From positions 18,170 to 82,169 of the forward strand of contig NZ_JAMDGY010000010.1 in NCBI RefSeq assembly GCF_028656955.1: a DNA stretch of 64,000 nucleotides, read 5' to 3'. A program made the position numbers and the translations under genes. The first letter of the stretch is position 1. Each line of letters starts with the position of its first letter. Origin of the DNA: Pseudomonas fontis (GTDB lineage: Bacteria; Pseudomonadota; Gammaproteobacteria; Pseudomonadales; Pseudomonadaceae). The notes beneath the pieces were generated by a model that was given only the letters and a program-made list of their open reading frames with translations, did not search any database and was not told the origin of the DNA. This document shows positions 56,414 to 64,000 of this stretch, piece by piece.

Positions 56414-57253
56414 TCAGTACGCCTTGCCCGTCTTGTAGAAGTTCTCGAAGCAGAAGTTGGTCGCTTCGATGTAGCCTTCGGCGCCACCGCAGTCGAAACG
56501 CTTGCCCTTGAACTTGTAGGCAATCACGCAGCCATCCTGGGCCTGCTTCATCAGCGCGTCGGTGATCTGGATTTCACCGCCCTTGCCTGGCTCGGTCTCT
56601 TCGATCAACTTGAAGATGTCCGGAGTCATGATGTAGCGGCCGATGATCGCCAGGTTCGACGGTGCATCTTCCGGCTTTGGCTTCTCGACCATGTTGCGCA
56701 CACGGTACAGGTCGTCGCCGATCAGGTCGCCAGCGATCACGCCGTACTTGCTGGTTTCCTCTGGGTCGACTTCCATGATTGCAACGATGGTGCAGCGATA
56801 CTGCTTGTACAGCTTGACCATCTGCTTGAGGACGCCATCACCGTCCAAGTTGACGCACAGGTCGTCAGCCAGCACCACGGCAAACGGCTCGTCGCCGATC
56901 AGCGGGCGACCGGTGAGGATCGCGTGGCCCAGGCCTTTCATTTCGGTCTGGCGGGTGTAGGAGAAGGAGCACTCGTCCAACAGGCGACGGATACCGACCA
57001 GGTATTTTTCCTTGTCGGTGCCCTTGATCTGGTTTTCCAGCTCGTAGCTGATGTCGAAGTGGTCTTCCAGTGCACGCTTGCCACGACCGGTAACGATGGA
57101 GATCTCGTTCAGCCCAGCGTCCAGCGCTTCTTCAACGCCGTACTGGATCAGTGGCTTGTTCACCACCGGCAACATTTCCTTGGGCATGGCTTTTGTTGCA
57201 GGCAGGAAGCGTGTGCCGTAACCGGCCGCCGGGAACAAGCATTTCTTGATCAT
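56414..57253 (-). CDS. galU: UTP-glucose-1-phosphate uridylyltransferase
   Basis: Makes UDP-glucose for LPS, exopolysaccharide and trehalose routes. The 279-aa product has the nucleotidyltransferase N-terminus [20 protein letters not shown] (about residues 7-26) and [12 protein letters not shown] (metal-binding Asp). ATG 57253 ([12 protein letters not shown]) is preferred over an in-frame start five codons earlier. Confidence 0.96.
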   Translation of the reverse strand: MIKKCLFPAAGYGTRFLPATKAMPKEMLPVVNKPLIQYGVEEALDAGLNEISIVTGRGKRALEDHFDISYELENQIKGTDKEKYLVGIRRLLDECSFSYTRQTEMKGLGHAILTGRPLIGDEPFAVVLADDLCVNLDGDGVLKQMVKLYKQYRCTIVAIMEVDPEETSKYGVIAGDLIGDDLYRVRNMVEKPKPEDAPSNLAIIGRYIMTPDIFKLIEETEPGKGGEIQITDALMKQAQDGCVIAYKFKGKRFDCGGAEGYIEATNFCFENFYKTGKAY

Positions 57254-57453
57254 AAAAGTCCTTAACAAGGGCTGTGCATACGTAATTCGGCGCAGTCTAA
57301 TCAGGCGGCGGTCACCTTACAATGCCCCCCCGCAACTGGCCGATGCCAAAATAGAGAAATTCTAGTGTAGATAGTTCCCGCAGCTTGCAAATAATGCCCG
57401 CCGGACGGGGGCAAGGCACGCCATCACGCGCCCGCCCCGCCCAGTGTGTAGGG

Positions 57454-58371
57454 CTACTTTCCAGTGCCCTGGCCGATCAGCACACCCCCGACCGTCTGCC
57501 CGTAGAGATTCACGCCATCATTGGCATGGAACTTCACCCGGGTTTTCTCCACGGAGCCGTCAACCAGGCGCGGATCCTGCGGCCGTTCGTGGCTATTGAC
57601 GAACGCCGCGACGTCCCAGGCCTGCTGATCGCTCAGGGAGCCAGGCTTGCCCAACGGCATGTTGTACTTGATGAAGGATGCAGCCGTATTGATCCGGTGC
57701 ATGCCGGCACCCCAATTGTAGGAGTCCTTGCCCCACAACGGCGGCATGACGTAGTCGGCACCGACCTTCTGGCCTTCACCATTGCCGCCATGGCACAGCG
57801 CGCACTGCGCCTGGAACACTTCGGCGCCGCGCTTGAGGTCATAGCCGCCGGCGGGCGGGTTCACATCCGGGTAGCCACGCCCCGCCGGCTCGACACCGAT
57901 GGGCGCCTTGCTCGCCAGCCAGTAGGCGTACACCGACAGCGCGGTGATCTCCGGGCTGTCGGCCGCAGGCGGCGTACCATTCATGCTGAACTGGAAGCAG
58001 CCCTGCAGGCGCTCGGCGAAGGTGTTGACCTTGTCGTTTTTCTTGCGATAGGCCGGGTACATCGGGTAGGCGCCCCACAGCGGCGCCGAATGCGCCAGGC
58101 GGCCTTGGTCGATGTGGCAATTGCTGCAATTGAGGCCATTGCCGACGTATTTCGGCGCCAGGCGCTTGGTGTCGACAAACAGCGCATAGCCATCACGGAT
58201 CATCTTGCCGTAGGCGTTGTCGGGCAGCTCCTTCTCGGAAGGCGGAACAAAGAACGGCGTTTTGCTGGCCGGCGGTACTTTCAGTTGCGACTGGTCTTCC
58301 ATCGCAATTGGTGCAGCGTGAGCCTGGCCGAACGCCAGCGCCAATGAGGCAATCAGTAGCGTCTTCATCAT
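57454..58371 (-). CDS. tsdA: Thiosulfate dehydrogenase (tetrathionate-forming), diheme cytochrome c
   Basis: TsdA oxidises two thiosulfate to tetrathionate in the periplasm. The 305-aa precursor has a signal peptide (ending QAHA), heme sites CSNCH (residues 82-86) and CALCH (190-194), the unusual axial Cys125 of heme 1 in LQGCFQFSMNGTPPA, and Met238 (KYNMPLG) as a likely ligand of heme 2. NWGAGMHRINTAASFI and AWDVAAFVNSHERPQDPR are typical of the family. It overlaps tsdB by 4 bases. Confidence 0.88.
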   Translation of the reverse strand: MMKTLLIASLALAFGQAHAAPIAMEDQSQLKVPPASKTPFFVPPSEKELPDNAYGKMIRDGYALFVDTKRLAPKYVGNGLNCSNCHIDQGRLAHSAPLWGAYPMYPAYRKKNDKVNTFAERLQGCFQFSMNGTPPAADSPEITALSVYAYWLASKAPIGVEPAGRGYPDVNPPAGGYDLKRGAEVFQAQCALCHGGNGEGQKVGADYVMPPLWGKDSYNWGAGMHRINTAASFIKYNMPLGKPGSLSDQQAWDVAAFVNSHERPQDPRLVDGSVEKTRVKFHANDGVNLYGQTVGGVLIGQGTGK

Positions 58372-59015
58372 TTGCCCCCCTGGGTCGCGCCATTGGCAAA
58401 GTAGGCGGCAACCGCCTTGACTTCATCTTCACTCATGGCCTTGGCGACGCCAGCCATCATCTGGTTGGGATCATTGCTGCGACTGCCATCACGCCAGGCA
58501 TTGAGCTGGGCGACCAGATAGGCCGCCGGCTGATGGGCCAGTGGCGGGAAGTGCTCGCCGACACCGCTGCCTCCCGGCCCATGGCACTGCACGCAGCCAG
58601 GGATCTGCCGACTCCAGTCGCCATACAGTGCCAGTGCCTGGGTAGGGTCGCTGGCCATCTGTTGACGGTGCAGGTCGGGTGCAGCGGGTGCGGGCATGGC
58701 GGCCAGCCAGGCGGTCACCGCGCTGACTTCGTCATCGCTCAGGGCCTTGGCCAGCGGCTCCATGATCGGGTTCTTGCGACTACCACTGCGAAAATCCGCC
58801 AACTGTTTGCTCAGGTAGCCGGCGGACAGGCCCGCCAACCGGGGAAACCCGGCGGCCGCCATGCCCAGCCCATCCGGGCCGTGGCAACTCATGCAAGCCA
58901 TCGCCGCAGGGTTTTGCCCACCCTGGCTGAAGACCTTCTGGCCCTCTGCAGCGTGGGCACTTGGCAGGGAAAACAACAACAGGCTACTCATCAGGACGCG
59001 ATTCAACGGAATCAT
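58368..59015 (-). CDS. tsdB: Diheme cytochrome c4-like electron partner TsdB
   Basis: The 215-aa product has a signal peptide (ending AHA) and two class-I cytochrome domains with CMSCH (residues 41-45) and CVQCH (141-145), each followed by a distal Met (PIMEPLAKALS and QMMAGVAKAMS). TsdB takes electrons from TsdA in Pseudomonas stutzeri, where the order is also tsdB-tsdA. ATG 59015 is chosen since GGAG lies 6 bases upstream; the upstream in-frame ATG at 59027 has none. Confidence 0.85.
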   Translation of the reverse strand: MIPLNRVLMSSLLLFSLPSAHAAEGQKVFSQGGQNPAAMACMSCHGPDGLGMAAAGFPRLAGLSAGYLSKQLADFRSGSRKNPIMEPLAKALSDDEVSAVTAWLAAMPAPAAPDLHRQQMASDPTQALALYGDWSRQIPGCVQCHGPGGSGVGEHFPPLAHQPAAYLVAQLNAWRDGSRSNDPNQMMAGVAKAMSEDEVKAVAAYFANGATQGGK

Positions 59016-59047
59016 CAGCCGCTCCATTTTTCTAGTTATATGCTTAG

Positions 59048-59068
59048 GCCTATACATCATAAGCCTAT
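59048..59068 (-). promoter_or_regulatory. Paired ATAGGC repeats upstream of tsdBA
   Basis: ATAGGC occurs twice on the minus strand (59068-59063 and 59053-59048), 15 bases start to start, followed by AT-rich sequence 33 bases before the tsdB start. Possible activator site or promoter element. Confidence 0.35.
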
Positions 59069-59174
59069 GGAGTGTAGGGCTTTTCCCACACACAGGACAA
59101 ACGTCCGCAATGAACTGAAAAATCAGCTACGCAACTGAATCGTTTAAGGCGTCACACTGGCTGGTAGCCTGGTT

Positions 59175-59528
59175 TTACTTGGAAATACACTCGGTGGCGG
59201 CGTTCTTGACGTCACTCAGGCGCAAGGGGAAATTGTTCAATCGTTCGTGCAATTTGATGGCGCTGCCACTGGAGCGCTCACTGACATTCAACACCGCCGC
59301 TGGTGATGAGTCAGAGAGTTTCTGCGGCACGATCACGCGGATCTCATTGCCCTGGCGCTCTACCTGCAAAGGCCCGCGGCTATCGGCCAGGCGCGTCTGC
59401 ACGCACTGCACGTAGTCCTGTGGTGACTTGCCGGAGATCACGCTCAGTGTCTCGGGGGATTGCTCCAGATCCTTGACGCTCGCACATCCGCCCAGCGCAA
59501 CTGCCAGCGCCGCAACAACCCATTTCAT
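59175..59528 (-). CDS. Putative lipoprotein of unknown function
   Basis: The 117-aa product has a lipoprotein signal (MKWVVAALAVALGGCASVKD) with lipobox LGGC, Cys15 being the lipid site. The mature part has QDYVQCVQTRLADS and ends NAATECISK; the two Cys could form a disulfide. ATG 59528 follows GGAGGGG. No family recognised beyond that. The longer open frame to 59798 overlaps the DUF1883 gene on the other strand. Confidence 0.75.
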   Translation of the reverse strand: MKWVVAALAVALGGCASVKDLEQSPETLSVISGKSPQDYVQCVQTRLADSRGPLQVERQGNEIRVIVPQKLSDSSPAAVLNVSERSSGSAIKLHERLNNFPLRLSDVKNAATECISK

Positions 59529-59685
59529 CGAAACCCCTCCATAAAAGAAAAACGTATGACAGCGCCCAGGCGTTTTTGCTCCCTTCGATGGCAGTTTTAT
59601 CCTTGGCCGGGCACGAAGACCGACAGTGTACCGCGACATCATGCTATCGTTTTGATTTGCCAAAAGATCCCTTGTGGAGAGCGAC

Positions 59686-59988
59686 ATGAAATTCGTACAC
59701 CAGCGCGAGCACCTCAATGAAGACGACATCGTTGTCGTCCACTGCTCCCAGCGCTGCAACATCCGCCTGATGAACGACGCCAACTTCCGCAGCTTCAAGA
59801 ACGGCGGGCGGCATACCTATCACGGCGGCGCCTTCGTCGACTTCCCAGCCAAGATCACCGTGCCGAGCGATGGCTTCTGGAACATCACTATCGACACCGT
59901 GGGCCCGCGTGCCCTGTCGGCCGTGACCAAGCCAACCTTCACCCACACCATCAAGATCATCCGCCGCTCGTCGTCGAAACTGAGATAA
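59686..59988 (+). CDS. DUF1883 domain protein
   Basis: The 100-aa protein fits DUF1883: HQREHLNEDDIVVVHCSQRC near the start, IRLMNDANFRSFKNGG, then beta-rich GFWNITIDTVG. ATG 59686 has GGAG 6 bases upstream. It is followed after 5 bp by a 56-codon gene. Function unknown; in some bacteria the domain occurs fused to TIR domains, as I recall. Confidence 0.82.
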   Translation: MKFVHQREHLNEDDIVVVHCSQRCNIRLMNDANFRSFKNGGRHTYHGGAFVDFPAKITVPSDGFWNITIDTVGPRALSAVTKPTFTHTIKIIRRSSSKLR

Positions 59989-59993
59989 GCCCC

Positions 59994-60164
59994 ATGAGCC
60001 AGACCACCAAGTACGTCATCAAGTACAAACTCGACGGCGAGCAGCGCTTCGACTTCGCCATCCTGCCGGACAACTCGCCGGAGCAGGTCATGGCAGCACT
60101 GAAGAGCCTGCACGGCGACGATGCTGCCAAGATCACCGACATCAAGGTGAGCAAGGCACTGTAA
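59994..60164 (+). CDS. Conserved-looking small protein, 56 aa
   Basis: The product begins MSQTTKYVIKYKLDGEQRF and ends with ITDIKVSKAL; it has a likely beta-beta-alpha-beta layout with helix PEQVMAALKSL. The start is 5 bp after the DUF1883 stop, within ribosome-coupling distance, and codon use is normal for the genome. No family recognised. Confidence 0.65.
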   Translation: MSQTTKYVIKYKLDGEQRFDFAILPDNSPEQVMAALKSLHGDDAAKITDIKVSKAL

Positions 60165-60211
60165 TCGCTTGAAGGGCTACACCCCGCGCAACAGCAAGGA
60201 GAACTCAGGCA

Positions 60212-61285
60212 ATGAGCCAATGGCCGGACCACCGCATCCTCGATTTGCTGGGTATCGACGTACCGATCATTCAGGCGCCCATGGCCGGTGCCCAAGGCTC
60301 ATCCATGGCCATCGCCGTCAGCAATGCCGGCGGCCTGGGTTCCCTGCCCTGCGCCATGCTCTCGCACGAGCAATTGCGCCAGGAGCTTGAAGCCTTCGCC
60401 CAGGCCTGCAGCGGGCCGCTCAACGTCAACTTCTTCTGCCACCAGCCACCCGAGCCCGACACCGCACAGGCAGCGCGCTGGAAGCAGGCACTCAAGCCCT
60501 ATTACGACGAAGTGGGCGCCGATTTCCAGGCGCCGACACCGGTGTCCAACCGTGCGCCGTTCGATGAGGCCGCTTGCGCGCTGATCGAAGCGTACAGGCC
60601 CGCCGTGGTCAGCTTCCATTTCGGCCTGCCGCGTCCAGACCTGCTCAAGCGCGTCAAGGCGACCGGGGCGATTGTCCTGTCCAGCGCCACCACCGTGGCT
60701 GAAGCGGTCTGGCTGCAAGCCAACGGCTGCGACGCGATCATTGCCATGGGCTATGAAGCCGGCGGCCACCGCGGCATGTTCCTGAGCAGCGACATCAACA
60801 GCCAGGTCGGCACCCTTGCACTGGCGCCCCAGGTGGTTGATGCAGTCCAGGTACCGGTGATTGCCGCCGGCGGCATCGGCGATGGCCGGGGCATTGCGGC
60901 GGCATTCGCCCTGGGCGCATCCGCCGTGCAACTGGGCACCGCCTATCTGTTTTGCCCCGAGGCGAAAGTTTCTGCGGCCCATCGGCACGCCCTGGACACC
61001 GCCTGCGAAAGCGACACGGCACTGACCAACCTGTTCACCGGTCGCCCGGCACGCGGCATCTGCAACCGGATCATGCGCGAGTTGGGGCCGATGAGCGACC
61101 TGGTACCGGCCTTCCCCCTGGCCGGCGGCGCGCTGATGCCGATTCGCGCGATCACCGACGCACAAGGCAACAGCGACTTCAGCAACCTCTGGTCCGGTCA
61201 GGCCTTGCGCCTGGCCCAGGCCCTGCCCGCTGCGCAACTGACCCGAAAACTGGCGGATGATGCACTCGCCGTGCTACGACGCTGA
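60212..61285 (+). CDS. Nitronate monooxygenase family flavoprotein
   Basis: The 357-aa protein fits the FMN-dependent NMO/2-nitropropane dioxygenase family: PIIQAPMAGAQGSSMAIAVS (about residues 18-37, FMN phosphate region), GYEAGGHRG (about 181-189, with the catalytic-type His) and IAAGGIGDGRGIAAAFALGA (about 222-241). Such enzymes oxidise nitronates such as propionate-3-nitronate. It lies 47 bp after the 56-aa gene and before the mod promoter. Confidence 0.87.
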   Translation: MSQWPDHRILDLLGIDVPIIQAPMAGAQGSSMAIAVSNAGGLGSLPCAMLSHEQLRQELEAFAQACSGPLNVNFFCHQPPEPDTAQAARWKQALKPYYDEVGADFQAPTPVSNRAPFDEAACALIEAYRPAVVSFHFGLPRPDLLKRVKATGAIVLSSATTVAEAVWLQANGCDAIIAMGYEAGGHRGMFLSSDINSQVGTLALAPQVVDAVQVPVIAAGGIGDGRGIAAAFALGASAVQLGTAYLFCPEAKVSAAHRHALDTACESDTALTNLFTGRPARGICNRIMRELGPMSDLVPAFPLAGGALMPIRAITDAQGNSDFSNLWSGQALRLAQALPAAQLTRKLADDALAVLRR

Positions 61286-61312
61286 AACAGCACTTCCCGT
61301 TTGCCAGGTAAT

Positions 61313-62122
<810 letters not shown>

Positions 62123-62123
<1 letters not shown>

Positions 62124-62803
62124 TGCCACTGGACGCCAGCGACTTCGGCGCTATCTGGCTGACGTTCAAACTGGCGTCGCTGACCACCCTCATCCTGCTG
62201 ATCATCGGCACCCCTATCGCCTGGTGGCTGGCGCGCACGCGCTCCTGGCTTCGCGGGCCGATCGGGGCCGTGGTGGCACTGCCGCTGGTGCTGCCACCGA
62301 CGGTGATCGGCTTTTACCTGCTGATCACCCTCGGCCCGCACGGCTGGGTCGGCCAGGCCACCCAGGCCCTGGGCCTGGGCACCGTGGTGTTCAGCTTTAC
62401 CGGGCTGGTGATTGGTTCGGTGGTCTATTCGATGCCCTTTGTCGTGCAACCCCTGCAGAATGCCTTCAGTGCCATTGGCGAGCGCCCGCTTGAGGTCGCA
62501 GCGACCCTGCGCGCCAGCCCCTGGGACTGTTTTTTCACTGTGGTGCTGCCCCTGGCCCGGCCAGGCTTCATCACTGCGAGCATCCTCGGTTTCGCCCACA
62601 CGGTGGGCGAATTCGGCGTGGTGTTGATGATTGGCGGCAATATCCCGGACAAGACCCGCGTGGTCTCGGTACAGATCTACGACCACGTTGAAGCCCTGGA
62701 ATACGCCCAGGCCCACTGGCTGGCCGGCTCCATGCTGGTGTTCTCGTTCCTCGTGCTGCTGGCGCTGTACACCAGCCGCCGTGGCCGTGAAGGTTGGAGT
62801 TGA
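62123..62803 (+). CDS. modB: Molybdate ABC transporter, permease
   Basis: Inner-membrane permease of 226 aa with five to six helices and the EAA loop (ALEVAATLRASPWDCFFTVVLP in parts: RPLEVAATLRASPWD, about residues 128-142) that contacts ModC. The start overlaps the modA stop by one base (TGATG). Confidence 0.95.
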
Positions 62804-62806
62804 TTG

Positions 62807-63895
62807 ATGAGCACACCGATTCATGCACGCCTGCAGGTCGCCTGGCCGGGGTTCGCGCTGGACGTTGACCTGCACCTGCCTGGGCGCGGGGTCAGCGCCC
62901 TGTTCGGCCATTCCGGCTCCGGCAAGACCACCTGCCTGCGCTGCCTGGCCGGCCTTGAACGGGCCGATAACGCCTATATCGAGGTAGGCGGTGAAGTCTG
63001 GCAGGACTCCTCGCGTCAGTTGTTCATCCCGCCACACCAGCGCCCGATTGGCTACGTGTTCCAGGAAGCCAGCCTGTTCCCGCACCTGTCGGTGCGCGGC
63101 AATCTCGAGTTTGGTTGGCGACGTATCGCGGCCAGCGCGCGCAAGGTCGGCCTTGAGCAGGCTTGTGAGCTGCTGGGCATCGATCATCTGCTTGAGCGCA
63201 AGCCTGACACCCTCTCCGGTGGCGAGCGCCAGCGCGTCGGCATCGCCCGGGCGTTGCTGACAAGCCCGCGCCTGTTGTTGCTTGATGAGCCGTTGGCGGC
63301 GCTGGATGGCCCACGCAAGCGCGAGATCCTGCCCTACCTGGAGCGTCTGCACGACGAGCTGCAGATCCCGCTGGTGTATGTCAGCCATGCCCAGGACGAA
63401 GTTGCCCGGCTGGCCGACCACCTGGTGCTGCTGGAGCAGGGCAAGGTCCAGGCCAGCGGCCCGATTGGCCAGACCCTCGCGCGCCTTGACCTGTCGCTGG
63501 CACAGGAAGAAGACGCCGGGGTGATTATCGAGGGCCGGGTGGCTGCCAGTGATGAGAGCTACCAGTTGCTCGACCTGCAGTTGCCGGCCAGTGCGCTGGT
63601 GCTGCGCATCAATCACGCGCCGCTGACGTTCGGCGCACGCCTGCGGGTCAAGGTGCAGGCACGTGATGTCAGCCTGAGCCTGGAAGAGGACGCGCGTTCG
63701 AGCATCCTCAATCGCCTGCCGGTGCGCGTCTGCGGCCTCAAGACCAGCCATGACAACGCGCAGGTACTGGTCAGCCTGGATGCCGAGGGCAGTCCGCTGC
63801 TGGCCAGGGTCACGCGTTTCTCCTGCGACCAGCTGGGCCTGCACGAAGGGCAGCAACTATGGGCGCAAATCAAGTCGGTGGCATTGCTCGGTTGA
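62807..63895 (+). CDS. modC: Molybdate ABC transporter, ATP-binding protein
   Basis: ATPase of the importer. The 362-aa product has Walker A GHSGSGKT (residues 34-41), the signature [16 protein letters not shown] and Walker [13 protein letters not shown] (all before about 170), and a C-terminal MOP domain (about 290-360) that binds molybdate and gives feedback control. ATG 62807 follows GGAG; a TTG three bases earlier is less likely. Confidence 0.95.
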   Translation: MSTPIHARLQVAWPGFALDVDLHLPGRGVSALFGHSGSGKTTCLRCLAGLERADNAYIEVGGEVWQDSSRQLFIPPHQRPIGYVFQEASLFPHLSVRGNLEFGWRRIAASARKVGLEQACELLGIDHLLERKPDTLSGGERQRVGIARALLTSPRLLLLDEPLAALDGPRKREILPYLERLHDELQIPLVYVSHAQDEVARLADHLVLLEQGKVQASGPIGQTLARLDLSLAQEEDAGVIIEGRVAASDESYQLLDLQLPASALVLRINHAPLTFGARLRVKVQARDVSLSLEEDARSSILNRLPVRVCGLKTSHDNAQVLVSLDAEGSPLLARVTRFSCDQLGLHEGQQLWAQIKSVALLG

Positions 63896-63935
63896 CCTGC
63901 CCTGGGCCTCCAATACACCAGGGCTGGGAGGTTTC

Positions 63936-63962
63936 CTGTGGGAGCGGGCCTTGACCCGCGAT
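63936..63962. repeat. REP element, family B, single copy
   Basis: CTGTGGGAGCGGGCC+TTGACCCGCGATCG, after modC. Partner copy not seen before the window ends. Confidence 0.75.
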
Positions 63963-64000
63963 CGAGTGCGCAGCGCTCGCCAAGCCTGCGTTCATGGTCA

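Overview
The window is chromosomal DNA of a Pseudomonas, most likely of the P. putida group. This rests on high GC content, gene content and order (ftsK/aat/ate/infA/clpA/clpS/cspD/icd/idh/mnmA/hflD/purB, aceA, a fused-nuoCD nuo operon, pvdQ), and many copies of two putida-type REP repeats. The species is an inference; I see no rRNA or tRNA gene and no intact transposon.

Region by region. 1-5.9 kb: the 5' part of ftsK (minus), then both N-end-rule aminoacyl transferases (aat, ate), infA, and on the minus strand clpA and clpS, so nearly the whole bacterial N-degron pathway sits together. 6.1-19.6 kb: cspD, the two divergent isocitrate dehydrogenases (icd, idh), a NUDIX hydrolase, mnmA-hflD, purB, the ribosomal oxygenase gene roxA with a GNAT gene, a secretin-like exported protein, isocitrate lyase aceA behind a 524-bp structured leader, and a YhhN protein. 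With icd, idh and aceA close together, most of the TCA/glyoxylate branch at isocitrate is encoded here. 19.9-34.9 kb: the complete 13-gene nuo operon (respiratory complex I), ended by a strong terminator.

34.9-36.9 kb is the main foreign-looking patch: an Ogr/Delta zinc finger, a CI-type repressor, a holin, a shortened P2 gpL-like protein and a LuxR protein reduced to its DNA-binding domain. It looks like a remnant or domesticated piece of a P2-type prophage. 37.1-44.7 kb: a TonB-dependent receptor, a PerM/AI-2E permease, trhP (tRNA hydroxylation), and the acylase gene pvdQ divergent from a Fur-fold regulator. 44.8-47.6 kb holds poorly described genes: a small membrane protein, a secreted protein, a Mor-type phage activator and two different DUF2589 proteins in tandem. 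This Mor-DUF2589 block is the best candidate in the window for an undescribed system.

47.7-53.1 kb: tamB-tamA (outer-membrane assembly). 53.2-57.3 kb: GNAT, xthA, gor, galU. 57.5-59.0 kb: tsdB-tsdA, two diheme cytochromes for thiosulfate oxidation to tetrathionate. 59.2-61.3 kb: a lipoprotein, a DUF1883 protein with a 56-aa partner, and a nitronate monooxygenase. 61.3-63.9 kb: the molybdate ABC transporter modABC, preceded by a site that fits the ModE operator exactly.

All calls come from reading the sequence and from remembered family knowledge. No database search was run.
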